Below are positions 41,548 through 50,297 of a DNA stretch of 57,387 nucleotides, one piece after another. Every line of letters starts with the position of its first letter. Positions within the stretch are counted from its first letter, which is position 1. The stretch is from Mycobacterium sp. KBS0706 (GTDB taxonomy: Bacteria > Pseudomonadota > Alphaproteobacteria > DSM-16000 > Inquilinaceae), in NCBI RefSeq assembly GCF_005938675.2, contig NZ_VCCH02000053.1:1-57387 (forward strand). The letters run 5' to 3'. The notes beneath the pieces were generated by a model. The model saw only the letters and a list, made by a program, of their open reading frames with translations, did no database searches and was not told where the DNA came from. The translations under genes and the position numbers were made by a program.

Positions 41548-41997
41548 TCAGCCCTCTCGCCGGCGCTCGAACCGGACGCCGATGGAATCGGCCTCGGGGA
41601 AGACGTCGAGCTTCTCGACCTCGGCCGTCGCCCGCAGCACCATCGGATGGGCCATGGCCAGGTCGAGCACATGCTCGGCAACGGTCTCGATCAGCCGCAC
41701 ATGCTCCTTCTCGGCCAGGGCCTGCAGGCCCTGCACCAGACCCTCATAGGAGGGGATGCGGTCGATGTCGTCGCCGATGCCGCCGGCCGGCAGCTCGACC
41801 TCCATCTCGACGCTGATGCGGACGCGCTGGCGCCGCTGCTCCTCATGGGCATAGACGCCGATCGACATCGCCACCACGAAATGGCGCAGCCGGATCAGAT
41901 AGGTCGCAGCGCGGGCGGTCTCGGCCGCCGGAAAGGCGGTCGGCTTCGATCCGGCGCGTGTGACGAGCGGAATCGGGGAACGGTACGGGGCACTCAT
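41548..41997 (-). CDS. folB: dihydroneopterin aldolase FolB-like
   Basis: The 149-residue protein contains the tunnelling-fold segments of FolB: SIGVYAHEEQRRQRVRISVE, SYEGLVQGLQALAEKEHVRL, IETVAEHVLDL and VEKLDVFPEADSIGVRFER. FolB cleaves 7,8-dihydroneopterin in folate synthesis. The N-terminal about 30 residues are an extra, low-complexity extension, but ATG 41997 is the first in-frame ATG before the fold. Assignment to FolB rather than the related FolX epimerase is not certain. Confidence 0.82.
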   Translation of the reverse strand: MSAPYRSPIPLVTRAGSKPTAFPAAETARAATYLIRLRHFVVAMSIGVYAHEEQRRQRVRISVEMEVELPAGGIGDDIDRIPSYEGLVQGLQALAEKEHVRLIETVAEHVLDLAMAHPMVLRATAEVEKLDVFPEADSIGVRFERRREG

Positions 41998-42190
41998 GGG
42001 GCGATCCGATTGGCGCGGACGCAGGGCCGTGACTCTGCCGGCCGAGGGTCCGATGGCGAAGCACGGGCAATCTGGCCGCGCGATGGCCTCAAGATCGATA
42101 TCGTGCCGCGATCGGTCCGGGAAGGCGAGAAGGAAGTGCACGCATTGCGTGCATGGCTCCCGCCACCAGGCGAGACGGATCCGGACCCGA

Positions 42191-43330
42191 TCAGGTCGTC
42201 AGCAGGATGGCCCCGCGGCCCTCGATCGGTTCGGCGCCGGCGATCTTGGCGACGATGTCGCCGGGCCGCACCAGCCGGTGCAGGCATTGCGACCACAGCA
42301 CCCCGTCGACCCCGGCATGGAGCGGGGTGCGCGCCAGCGCCGGATCCGCGGTCGGGTCGACGATGTCGGCGACATGCTCGCCGCGGCGCAGCCGGGCGCC
42401 GAGCGGCTGGGAGTAGGTGACGATGCCGGCGACCGGAGCGCGCAGCATCTCGTTGCCGGCCAGTGGCGTGGCGTCGCACCGCGCCTCGGGCAGCGGGCCG
42501 GGATCGCCGGCCACGACGCCGCGGCGCTGCAGGAAGCGGATCAGCGCGTCGGCGTCGGCCCCGGCGGTGGCGTCGTCGACATCGGCCTGGCCGCGCAGCT
42601 CGATCGTCGCCGCCAGGCAGGCCGGCGGCAGCGGATGGTCGTCGCCGAGCAGCCGGCGCAGCACCCACCATGGCGCCGAATTCGCCTCGTCGAACGGGTT
42701 GTCGCCGGACTCGTCGGCCAGCAGCACCGCCTCGGCCCCGACGTCGCGGGCGAGGTCCTCGGCGTCCGGCCACAGCGCCGTGCCGAGATAGACATGCACC
42801 GGCGCCCGGTTGTCGCAATGCAGGTCCAGCACGATGTCGGCGTCGATCGACAGGCCCAGCAGCAACTGGCGCAGCGCGCCGGTCTCGCCGGCCGGCTGCT
42901 GCTCCGCCAGCGCCGCCAGCAGGGCCGCCCGCACCAGCCGGACGTTGCGCTCGGCATCGTCTGTCAGCTGGCCGGCGATGCGCGGCGCCACGATCGGGGC
43001 CAGGTCGGGGTAGTGACGGTTGAAGTTGCCGCGGCCGTCCAGGGCGAAGCGGCCGACATGATACTCCAGCACCGATTGCGACAGGCCGATCGGGTTGGCG
43101 ACGGGCACCACCACGATCTCGCCATGGATCGCGCCGGCGGCGTCCAGCGTGTCGAGCCGGCGCAGCAGGTGATGGGCAGCCAGCATGCCCGGCAGCTCGT
43201 CGGCATGCAGCCCGGCCTGGACATAGGCCTTGGGGCGGGCGCCCGGCTGGCCGTAGCGGTGCACGGTGACGGTGCGGCTGGTTCCAAGGGCGGGGGAGGG
43301 TAGCGGGATCCGGCTGACGGTCTTGCTCAT
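42191..43330 (-). CDS. succinylglutamate desuccinylase/aspartoacylase family protein (M14-like)
   Basis: The 379-residue protein has zinc ligands in AGLHADELPG (HxxE) and DLHCD, plus GRGNFNRHYPDL, as in aspartoacylase and the AstE family, and a C-terminal beta-barrel half (LRAPVAGIVTYSQPLGARLR, RGEHVADIVDPT). It should cleave an N-acyl group from an amino acid or a similar amide. The start ATG at 43330 is inferred from the family N-terminus. It is divergent from amtB across 271 bases. Confidence 0.85.
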   Translation of the reverse strand: MSKTVSRIPLPSPALGTSRTVTVHRYGQPGARPKAYVQAGLHADELPGMLAAHHLLRRLDTLDAAGAIHGEIVVVPVANPIGLSQSVLEYHVGRFALDGRGNFNRHYPDLAPIVAPRIAGQLTDDAERNVRLVRAALLAALAEQQPAGETGALRQLLLGLSIDADIVLDLHCDNRAPVHVYLGTALWPDAEDLARDVGAEAVLLADESGDNPFDEANSAPWWVLRRLLGDDHPLPPACLAATIELRGQADVDDATAGADADALIRFLQRRGVVAGDPGPLPEARCDATPLAGNEMLRAPVAGIVTYSQPLGARLRRGEHVADIVDPTADPALARTPLHAGVDGVLWSQCLHRLVRPGDIVAKIAGAEPIEGRGAILLTT

Positions 43331-43497
43331 TCCGGCACTCTGGACAAGGGCGCCGCACCCTACCGCGACGGCTGCCGGAAGGCACCCGTCATGGGGTGGT
43401 GATTTTTTCGCCAACGCTGCAGCGGTTGCCTAAAATTTGTTCACTCAGATTCCGCCTGCCGGCCATGATCCTTGGCTTCGCCCGCTGCCGGCAAAAC

Positions 43498-43513
43498 CGG
43501 CATGGCACTTGCT
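43498..43513 (+). promoter_or_regulatory. sigma-54 promoter of amtB
   Basis: CGGCATGGCACTTGCT matches the -24/-12 consensus (TGGCACG-N4-TTGCW) with GG at 43499-43500 and GC at 43511-43512 in the right 12-base offset; only two non-core bases differ. It lies about 90 bases before the amtB start, in the right orientation. GGCACCCGTCATGGGGTGGT (43381-43400) upstream is a weak NtrC-site candidate. Confidence 0.75.
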
Positions 43514-43601
43514 TGGACCCCGGCGAAAAGGCGGTTCGTGCCGGTGCCGACAGGGCGGCTACCGACCGTCAGCCGGAAGGATGTAGGCTGGAGAGGACTC
43601 A

Positions 43602-44948
43602 ATGAAGCGGACGTTTTGGGGAACGGGAATAACGGGGGCGGCCTTGCTGCTCGCCCTGCCGGCGCTGGCGCAGGACGCACCGGCCGTGCCGGATTCGGGA
43701 GCGACGGCCTGGATGCAGACCTCCACGCTGCTGGTCCTGCTGATGGCGATTCCGGGGCTGGCGCTGTTCTACGGCGGCATGGTGCGGAAGGCGAATGTGC
43801 TGTCGATGCTGATGCAGTGCTTCGCCACCACCTGCCTGATCAGCATCGCCTGGATGGTGCTCGGCTACAGCCTCGCCTTCACCAATGGCGGCGCCTATAT
43901 CGGCGATCTATCGCGCTTCTTCCTCAACGGCCTGCCGGTGTCGGGCGTGTTCACGCTCGGCGCGGGCGGGGCGGCGACACCGGTCGCCACGGTCATCCCG
44001 GAATCGGTCTACATGATGTTCCAGATGACCTTCGCCGCGATCACGCCGGCGCTGATCGTCGGGGCATTCGCCGACCGGATGAAGTTCTCCTCGCTGCTGG
44101 TCTTCATGCTGCTTTGGTCGCTGATCGTCTATGCGCCGGTGGCCCATTGGGTGTGGCAGCCGAACGGCTGGCTGTTCGGGCTCGGCGTGCTCGACTTCGC
44201 CGGCGGCACCGTGGTGCACATCAATGCCGGCATCGCCGGGCTGGTCGCCTGCATCGTGATCGGCAAGCGCAAGGGCTACGGCACCGGCGCGGCGCATGCC
44301 TTCGCGCCGCACAATCTGGTCTACAGCGTGATCGGCGCCTCGCTGCTGTGGGTGGGCTGGTTCGGCTTCAACGCCGGCTCCTGGCTCGCCGCCGACGGCC
44401 GCTCGGGCATGGCGTTTGCGGCGACGCACATCGCCACCGCCGCGGCCGCGCTGGCCTGGATGTTCGTGGAATGGGCGGCGAAGGGTAAGCCCAGCGTGCT
44501 CGGCGTCATCTCCGGCGCCGTGGCCGGCCTGGTCGCGATCACCCCGGCCTGTGGCTACGTCAATCCGACGGGAGCGCTGGTGATCGGTATCGCTGCCGGG
44601 ATCGTCTGCTTCATCGCCTCGACCTCGGTGAAGAAGGCGTTCGGCTATGACGACTCGCTCGACGTGTTCGGCGTCCACGGCGTCGGCGGCATCGTCGGCG
44701 CCCTGCTGACCGGCGTCTTCGCCGACCCGGCGATCTCGGCCGGAGCCGGCGACTATGCCGGCCTGCTCTACGGCAACCCCGGCCAGCTCTGGATCCAGGC
44801 CGAAGGCGTCATCGCCACCTTGGTCTGGAGCGGTGTGGTCACCCTGGTGCTGCTGTTCCTGATCAAGGCGGTGATGGGGCTGCGGGTTTCGGAAGAGGCG
44901 GAGCGCGATGGCCTCGACCTCGCGCTGCATGGCGAGGCGGTGCAATAG
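43602..44948 (+). CDS. amtB: ammonium transporter AmtB
   Basis: The 448-residue protein starts with a cleavable signal (LPALAQ, about residue 23) and has the 11-helix Amt fold: FYGGMVRKANVLSMLMQCF, the twin histidines in GGTVVHINAGIAG and FGVHGVGGIVGALLTG, and WVGWFGFNAGSWLA. It conducts ammonium across the inner membrane. A sigma-54 promoter lies upstream, so control by nitrogen limitation through NtrC is expected. The usual glnK partner is not next to it and must be elsewhere. A terminator follows at 44976. Confidence 0.95.
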   Translation: MKRTFWGTGITGAALLLALPALAQDAPAVPDSGATAWMQTSTLLVLLMAIPGLALFYGGMVRKANVLSMLMQCFATTCLISIAWMVLGYSLAFTNGGAYIGDLSRFFLNGLPVSGVFTLGAGGAATPVATVIPESVYMMFQMTFAAITPALIVGAFADRMKFSSLLVFMLLWSLIVYAPVAHWVWQPNGWLFGLGVLDFAGGTVVHINAGIAGLVACIVIGKRKGYGTGAAHAFAPHNLVYSVIGASLLWVGWFGFNAGSWLAADGRSGMAFAATHIATAAAALAWMFVEWAAKGKPSVLGVISGAVAGLVAITPACGYVNPTGALVIGIAAGIVCFIASTSVKKAFGYDDSLDVFGVHGVGGIVGALLTGVFADPAISAGAGDYAGLLYGNPGQLWIQAEGVIATLVWSGVVTLVLLFLIKAVMGLRVSEEAERDGLDLALHGEAVQ

Positions 44949-44975
44949 CGCGTCGCACAATTGGCGGCCAGACTT

Positions 44976-45005
44976 GGGGCGTCCTTCGGGACGCCCCTCT
45001 TTTTT
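44976..45005 (+). terminator. rho-independent terminator of amtB
   Basis: GGGGCGTCC-TTCG-GGACGCCCC (44976-44997) is a perfect nine-base-pair stem with a stable TTCG loop, followed by TCTTTTTT. It starts 28 bases after the amtB stop codon. Confidence 0.9.
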
Positions 45006-45130
45006 ACCCATGGCACGGGCTGCCGATTTTTCGGGCAATGGGAGGCCGGTGGACGCAACCACCGGCCGGGCCGGGACGAATTGTGGTGGAAAGGCGCGCT
45101 CGGTCGCGCCAGCCTTCGGGAGGAACCGCC

Positions 45131-45511
45131 ATGAAAACCATCGCCATCGGCATTGCGGCGGGGCTGCTCGCCGCCGCTTCGGCTTTCGCCATGGACGATC
45201 CGGCGAAGACCATGAAGACCTCGGCCGGCGAGGTCTACACGGACGCGAAGGGCATGACCCTCTACGTCTACGACAAGGACGAGGCCGGCAAGTCGAACTG
45301 CTACGACAAATGCGCCACCAACTGGCCGCCGTTCAAGGCCGAGGCCGGCGCCAAGGCGATGGGCGAATGGACCATCGTCACCCGCACCGACGGCACCGCC
45401 ATGTGGGCCTATGACGGCAAGCCGCTCTACACCTACATCAAGGACCAGAAGGCCGGCGACGTCACCGGCGACGGCGCGGGCGGCGCCTGGCACGTCGCCA
45501 AGCCCGACTGA
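45131..45511 (+). CDS. secreted COG4315-type repeat protein
   Basis: The 126-residue protein has a signal peptide (cleavage near AFA-MD, about residue 20) and two copies of the COG4315/lipoprotein_15 repeat: YTDAKGMTLYVYDKDEAGKS with CYDKCATNWPPF, then WAYDGKPLYTYIKDQKAGDV. The two Cys of the first repeat may pair. The protein is periplasmic; the function of the family is unknown. GGGAGGAACC precedes ATG 45131. A perfect 9-bp palindrome GGCCGGTGG/CCACCGGCC (45044-45067) lies upstream and may be a regulatory site. Confidence 0.85.
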   Translation: MKTIAIGIAAGLLAAASAFAMDDPAKTMKTSAGEVYTDAKGMTLYVYDKDEAGKSNCYDKCATNWPPFKAEAGAKAMGEWTIVTRTDGTAMWAYDGKPLYTYIKDQKAGDVTGDGAGGAWHVAKPD

Positions 45512-45523
45512 GCGGCGGCTGAG

Positions 45524-45556
45524 CCAAAAGAAAGAGGGCGGCCGAAGCCGCCCTCT
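45524..45556 (-). terminator. rho-independent terminator of gap
   Basis: On the minus strand, AGAGGGCGGC-TTCG-GCCGCCCTCT (45533-45556) is a perfect ten-base-pair stem with TTCG loop, followed by TTCTTTTGG. It lies 25 bases beyond the gap stop codon. The same hairpin is met by transcripts from the converging gene, without a T-tract. Confidence 0.85.
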
Positions 45557-45581
45557 CGCAGTCCTGAATCGGGGATCCGAC

Positions 45582-46589
45582 TCAGCGGGCCTGGGACATG
45601 GCGATCGCGGTGTCGCCCATCCGGTTCGAGAAGCCCCATTCGTTGTCGTACCAGGTCATGATCCGGACGAAGGTGCCGTCGATGACCTTGGTCTCGTTGA
45701 TCGCGAAGATCGACGAGCGGGGGTCGTGGTTGAAGTCGGTCGACACCAGGTCTTCCTCGTAGAAGCCGAGGATGTCCTTCAGCTTGCCGCCGGCGGCCTG
45801 CTTGATCGCGGCGTTGACCTCCTCGACCGTGGTCGGGCGCTTGGCGACGAACTTGAAGTCGACCACCGAGACGTTCGGCGACGGCACGCGGATCGAGGTG
45901 CCGTCCAGCTTGCCCTTCAGCTCCGGCAGCACCTTGCCGACGGCCTTCGCGGCGCCGGTCGAGGTCGGGATCAGGTTCAGCGCCGCGGCCCGGGCCCGGT
46001 GCAGGTCCTTGTGCATCGTGTCGACGATGCGCTGGTCGCCGGTGTAGCTGTGGATCGTGGTCATGAAGCCGTGATCGATGCCGATCGCGTCATGCAGCAC
46101 CCAGGCGACCGGCGCCAGGCAGTTGGTGGTGCAGGAGGCGTTGGAGACGATCGTGTGCGCGGCGGTCAGCTTGTCGTGGTTGACGCCGTAGACGACGGTC
46201 AGGTCCTCATCCGTCGCCGGGGCTGAGATCAGTACCTTCTTGGCGCCGGCGGTCAGCTGCTTCGCCGCATCGTCGCGCTTGGTGAAGATGCCGGAGCATT
46301 CCATCGCGATCTCGACGCCCATCGCGCCCCAGGGCAACTGGGTCGGGTCGCGCTGCTGCACCGCCTTGATGCCGTGGCCGTTGACGACCAGCGTGTCGCC
46401 CTCGACCTGGACATCGAACGGCGCCCGGCCGTGCACGCTGTCGTATTTCAGCAGATGGGCGTTGGTCTTGACGTCGGCGAGGTCGTTGATCGCGACCACC
46501 TCGATGTCCTTGCGCCCGGATTCGATCAGCGCCCGCAGCACCAGGCGGCCGATGCGCCCGAACCCGTTGATGGCAACCTTCACGGCCAT
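45582..46589 (-). CDS. gap: glyceraldehyde-3-phosphate dehydrogenase
   Basis: The 335-residue enzyme has the NAD-binding start VKVAINGFGRIGRLVLRAL, D36 after the second strand (AINDLAD; NAD-preferring type), the catalytic C153 (SNASCTTNCLAPV), H180 (TTIHSYTGDQ) and WYDNEWGFSNRM. It catalyses the phosphorylating oxidation of glyceraldehyde 3-phosphate. It follows tkt in the same direction, separated by a hairpin, as is common in alphaproteobacteria where tkt-gap-pgk form a glycolysis/Calvin-type unit; pgk is not next here. Confidence 0.97.
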   Translation of the reverse strand: MAVKVAINGFGRIGRLVLRALIESGRKDIEVVAINDLADVKTNAHLLKYDSVHGRAPFDVQVEGDTLVVNGHGIKAVQQRDPTQLPWGAMGVEIAMECSGIFTKRDDAAKQLTAGAKKVLISAPATDEDLTVVYGVNHDKLTAAHTIVSNASCTTNCLAPVAWVLHDAIGIDHGFMTTIHSYTGDQRIVDTMHKDLHRARAAALNLIPTSTGAAKAVGKVLPELKGKLDGTSIRVPSPNVSVVDFKFVAKRPTTVEEVNAAIKQAAGGKLKDILGFYEEDLVSTDFNHDPRSSIFAINETKVIDGTFVRIMTWYDNEWGFSNRMGDTAIAMSQAR

Positions 46590-46632
46590 GTCGTCTTCTC
46601 CGATCCGATGGTCTTGTACCGATAGCGCATGC

Positions 46633-46673
46633 GGAACCAACCCGTTCCCTTCCGTTCGGGAAGGGCTGGTTCC
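46633..46673 (-). promoter_or_regulatory. hairpin between tkt and gap
   Basis: GGAACCA (46633-46639) pairs with TGGTTCC (46667-46673) and CCCTTCC (46647-46653) with GGAAGGG (46659-46665), both perfect. The structure sits in the 95-base gap between tkt and gap. It lacks a T-tract, so it is more likely an mRNA processing or stabilising hairpin that lets gap be made at a different level from tkt. Confidence 0.5.
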
Positions 46674-46684
46674 CGGCCTCGGCG

Positions 46685-48676
46685 TTACAGCTTGGCCTTG
46701 GCGGCGGCGACGACCGCCTCGGCCGTGATCCCGAAATGCTTGTACAGCTGGTCGTAGGGGCCCGACGCGCCGAAGCCGGTCATGCCGATGAAGCCGCCCT
46801 CCGAGCCGACATAGTGGTCCCAGCCCTGGCGCACGCCGGCCTCGACCGCGATGCGGACCACGCCCTGGCCCAGCACCCGGCGGCGGTAGTCCGACGGCTG
46901 GCGGTCGAACAGCGCGGTGCAGGGCATGGAGACCAGGCGCGTGCCGATGCCCTCGGCCTCCAGCGCGTCGCGCGCCTCGTTGGCGATCGACACTTCCGAG
47001 CCGGTGGCGACCAGCAGCACGCGCGGCGTGCCGGTCGCCTCCCGCAGGATGTACCCGCCCTTGGCCGACAGGTTCTCGGCATTGGCGTTCTGGCGCAGCG
47101 TCGGCAGGTTCTGGCGGGTCAGCGCCAGCACCGACGGGGCGTCCTCGGTTTCCAGCGCGATCTGCCAGGCCTCGGCGGTCTCGACCGCGTCGCAGGGGCG
47201 GAACACCATCAGGTGCGGGATCGCGCGCAGCGCCGCGACATGCTCGACCGGCTGGTGGGTCGGGCCGTCCTCGCCGAGGCCGATCGAATCATGGGTCATG
47301 ACGAAGACGACGCGCTGGCGCATCAGCGCCGCCAGGCGGATCGACGGCCGGCAATAGTCGGTGAAGGTCAGGAAGGTGGCGCCGTAGGGGATGACGCCGC
47401 CATGTAGCGCCAGCCCGTTCATCGCCGCCGCCATGCCGTGCTCGCGTACGCCGTAGCGGACGTAGCGGCCGCCGTACTTGCCGGGCTCGATGTCGGTCGA
47501 GGCCTTGGTCTTGGTGTTGTTCGACGGCGTCAGGTCGGCCGACCCGCCGATCAGCTCCGGAATCGCCGGCACCAGCAGCTCCAGCACCTGGCCGGAGGCG
47601 ACGCGGGTGGCCAGGCTTGGCTTGGTCTCCGAGATCTCTGCCTTGAACTTGGCCAGGATGCCGTCGAGGCCGGAGGGCAGGGCGCCGGTGTTGGCCTGGC
47701 GGAAGGCGGCGCGGGTCTCGGCCGGGGTCTTCAGCAGGCGCTGGTCCCAGGCCAGGCGCTCGGCCTCGCCGCGCTTGCCGATCTCGCGCCAGGCCGCGAC
47801 CGTCGCCTCCGGCACCTCGAAGGGCGGGTAGGGCCAGTTCAGGTTGGCGCGGGTGGCGGCGACCTCGTCCTTGCCCAGCGGCGAGCCGTGGGTGGCGCTG
47901 GTGCCCTGCTTGTTCGGGGCGCCCCAGCCGATGATGGTCTTGCAGGCGATCAGGCTCGGCCGCTCATCGGCCAGCGCCGCGTCGATCGCGGCGGCGATCG
48001 CATCGGTGTCGTGGCCGTCGATGCGCTGGACGTGCCAGTGATAGCCCTCGAAGCGCTTCTGGACGTCGTCGCTGAAGGACAGCGAGGTCGGGCCGTCGAT
48101 GGTGATGTGGTTGTCGTCGTAGAAGACGATCAGCCGGCCGAGCTTGAGGTGCCCGGCCAGCGAGCAGGCCTCGTGGCTGATCCCCTCCTCGAGGTCGCCG
48201 TCGCCGCAGGTGACCCAGGTGTGGTGGTTGACCAGGTCGTCGCCGAAGCGGGAATTGAGGATCCGCTCGGCCAGCGCGAAGCCGACGGAGTTGCCCAGGC
48301 CCTGGCCCAGCGGCCCGGTGGTGGTCTCGATCCCGGCGTCGTGATCGACCTCGGGATGGCCGGCGGTGTGGTGGCCCAGCTGGCGGAAATTCTCGATCTC
48401 TTCGAGCGTGATCTTGCTGTTGCCAGTGAGGTACAGCAGCGAATACAGCAGCATCGAGCCGTGGCCGCCGGACAGGATGAAGCGGTCGCGGTCGGCCCAG
48501 GTCGGGTGGGCGGCGTCGAACTTCAGATAGCGGCTGAACAGCACCGTGGCGACGTCGGCCATGCCCATCGGCATGCCGGGATGGCCGCTCTTCGCCTTCT
48601 CCACCGCGTCCAGGGACAGGAAGCGGATGGCGTTCGCCATGTCTGAGTGGGTCACGGTCCGGGGGCTGTCGCTCAT
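46685..48676 (-). CDS. tkt: transketolase
   Basis: The 663-residue thiamine-diphosphate enzyme has AIRFLSLDAVEKAKSGHPGM, the TPP motif GDGDLEEGISHEA...DDN, GTSATHGSPLGKDEV and the transketolase motif GEDGPTHQPVEHVAALR. It transfers two-carbon units in the pentose phosphate pathway. Length is normal. The upstream gene cluster on the other strand (Ldh_2, DUF4164-like, zapA) begins 264 bases away. Confidence 0.96.
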   Translation of the reverse strand: MSDSPRTVTHSDMANAIRFLSLDAVEKAKSGHPGMPMGMADVATVLFSRYLKFDAAHPTWADRDRFILSGGHGSMLLYSLLYLTGNSKITLEEIENFRQLGHHTAGHPEVDHDAGIETTTGPLGQGLGNSVGFALAERILNSRFGDDLVNHHTWVTCGDGDLEEGISHEACSLAGHLKLGRLIVFYDDNHITIDGPTSLSFSDDVQKRFEGYHWHVQRIDGHDTDAIAAAIDAALADERPSLIACKTIIGWGAPNKQGTSATHGSPLGKDEVAATRANLNWPYPPFEVPEATVAAWREIGKRGEAERLAWDQRLLKTPAETRAAFRQANTGALPSGLDGILAKFKAEISETKPSLATRVASGQVLELLVPAIPELIGGSADLTPSNNTKTKASTDIEPGKYGGRYVRYGVREHGMAAAMNGLALHGGVIPYGATFLTFTDYCRPSIRLAALMRQRVVFVMTHDSIGLGEDGPTHQPVEHVAALRAIPHLMVFRPCDAVETAEAWQIALETEDAPSVLALTRQNLPTLRQNANAENLSAKGGYILREATGTPRVLLVATGSEVSIANEARDALEAEGIGTRLVSMPCTALFDRQPSDYRRRVLGQGVVRIAVEAGVRQGWDHYVGSEGGFIGMTGFGASGPYDQLYKHFGITAEAVVAAAKAKL

Positions 48677-48825
48677 GGCATCGATCCGTTCGGGGGCACG
48701 GGGATCCGGCGATGGCCCGCCCAGGCGTCAAGGCGGGCTGTCGTCGGGGGCGGGCGGCACCATGCAGCCCCGGTGCCCCCGCGTCAATGCCACCAAATGC
48801 CCATTTCAGGCCGATAATGTGGATG

Positions 48826-48900
48826 GAAACGTCTGACATTCCTGGTGCCGGGCGGAAGCTCTGGAGGTCCGCGGAGCGCTGCGCTAGAAACGTCGGACAT
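48826..48900 (+). promoter_or_regulatory. direct repeat between tkt and the Ldh_2 gene
   Basis: GAAACGTCTGACAT (48826-48839) and GAAACGTCGGACAT (48887-48900) are identical but for one base and 61 bases apart, close to six helical turns. They lie 41 to 115 bases upstream of the Ldh_2 start. The arrangement suggests paired binding of a regulator. CGTCNGACAT is not recognised as a known site. Confidence 0.5.
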
Positions 48901-48940
48901 AACGGCGCCGGCGCCGGCGAAAGGGTTGCGGAGACGCGGG

Positions 48941-50026
48941 ATGGAACGGTTCGACGGGGTGCGGCTGAAGCGGGCGGTGCTGGAAGACTTCGCGGCAGCG
49001 CTCCTGCGCGGCGCCGGGATGTCGGACGACAGCGCGGCGGCGACGGCGCGGGCGATGACCGACGCCTCGGCTCGCGGCGTCGACACCCATGGCGTGCGCT
49101 TGATCCCGTTCTATCTCGACCAGCTGCAGAACGGGCGGGTCAACCCGGCCCCGGCGGTGACCGCCACCCGCACCGCGCCGGCCTGCGTCGTGGTCGACGC
49201 AGATGGCGGCCTCGGCCATCTCGCCAGCTACCGCGCCATCGACGAGGCGGCAAAGCTGGCGGAAGAGACCGGACTGGCCGCGGCGGTGGTCACCCGCTCG
49301 TCCCATCACGGCGCCACCGGCGTCTACACCCTGGCGGCGGCGCAGCGCGATTTCATCGCCTTCGGCTGCACCCATGCCGATGCGCTGGTGGTGCCGCATG
49401 GCGGGGTGAAGCCGTTCTTCGGCACCAACCCGATCAGCTTCGCCGCCCCGGCGCGGAACGAGGAGCCGGTGCTGCTGGACATGGCGACCAGCGCCATCCC
49501 GCTGAACCGGGTGCATCTGCGCCGCGACACCGGCACGCCGCTGCCGCCCGAGGTCGCGGTCGGCGACGACGGCATCGCCACCATCGACCCGCATATCGCC
49601 ACCGGCCTGATCCCGGTCGGCGGCCTCGGCTACGGCTATAAGGGCGCCGGCCTGGCGATGATGGTCGAGATCCTGTGCGCCAGCCTGACCGGCATGCCGC
49701 ATGGTCACCGCATGACCAAGTTCACCGGGCCTGGCGAGCCGGTGCATATCGGCCATTTCTTCCTGCTGCTGAAGCCGCAGGCCTTCGCCGCCGGCGGCTA
49801 CGAATCGTCGCTCGCGGCGATTCTCGAGGATCTGCGGGCGCAGCCGGCCCAGCCGGGGCAGGAGGTGATGGCGCCCGGCGACCCGGAGAAGCGCGAGGCG
49901 GCGGAGCGCGAACGGCTCGGCGTGCCGCTGGACCGCCGCACCTGGGAGCGGCTGGTCGCCTTCGCCGGCACCGTCGGCGCGCCCGTGCCGGAGGCTTCCG
50001 TTGACGGGGACCGGAGCGGCGCATAG
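48941..50026 (+). CDS. malate/L-lactate dehydrogenase family (Ldh_2) oxidoreductase
   Basis: The 361-residue protein fits the Ldh_2 family: ASARGVDTHGVRLIPFYLDQ, DGGLGHLASYRAIDEA, RSSHHGATGVYTLAAA, GVKPFFGTNPISFAAPA and LMATSAIPLNRV-like LLDMATSAIP. It reduces or oxidises a 2-keto/2-hydroxy acid with NAD(P), without classical Rossmann fold; members act on malate, sulfolactate, ureidoglycolate, delta-1-piperideine/pyrroline-2-carboxylate and others. Substrate not assignable. It is set between tkt and the zapA cluster, where many alphaproteobacteria have no gene. Confidence 0.88.
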   Translation: MERFDGVRLKRAVLEDFAAALLRGAGMSDDSAAATARAMTDASARGVDTHGVRLIPFYLDQLQNGRVNPAPAVTATRTAPACVVVDADGGLGHLASYRAIDEAAKLAEETGLAAAVVTRSSHHGATGVYTLAAAQRDFIAFGCTHADALVVPHGGVKPFFGTNPISFAAPARNEEPVLLDMATSAIPLNRVHLRRDTGTPLPPEVAVGDDGIATIDPHIATGLIPVGGLGYGYKGAGLAMMVEILCASLTGMPHGHRMTKFTGPGEPVHIGHFFLLLKPQAFAAGGYESSLAAILEDLRAQPAQPGQEVMAPGDPEKREAAERERLGVPLDRRTWERLVAFAGTVGAPVPEASVDGDRSGA

Positions 50027-50062
50027 TTTCACCCGGATGACGCTGGATCTGGAGTCCCGCCG

Positions 50063-50293
50063 ATGAGCGGGTTGGCCGCCGAGTTGGATCGCCTGGAGCG
50101 CGCCCTGGAGCGCCTGGACACCGCCATGGCGGCGCAGGCGGAGCGCAGCCAATCGCAGATCGACGAGATCGCGGATCGCGTGCGCTCGCAGGCGGTGACC
50201 GAGATCGAGACCGAACTGCGCGAGGACACGGCGACAGTGGCGGCGCGGGTCAACCAGGTGATCCAGCGCATCGAGACCCTTTTGGAAAAGTAG
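50063..50293 (+). CDS. DUF4164-like small coiled-coil protein
   Basis: This 76-residue protein is one long heptad helix (LAAELDRLERALERLDTAMA, then AQAERSQSQIDEIADRVRSQ and VNQVIQRIETLLEK). It matches in size, position (directly before zapA) and sequence style the DUF4164 proteins of alphaproteobacteria. It may work with ZapA at the division ring, by analogy with the ZapB coiled coil in enterobacteria; that is inference. It starts with ATG 50063 and ends four bases before zapA. Confidence 0.8.
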   Translation: MSGLAAELDRLERALERLDTAMAAQAERSQSQIDEIADRVRSQAVTEIETELREDTATVAARVNQVIQRIETLLEK

Positions 50294-50297
50294 CGCC

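Noticed and set aside
45011..45026. Second sigma-54 promoter before the COG4315 gene
   Set aside because: TGGCACG is present as a -24 half, but the -12 GC is not in the right place.
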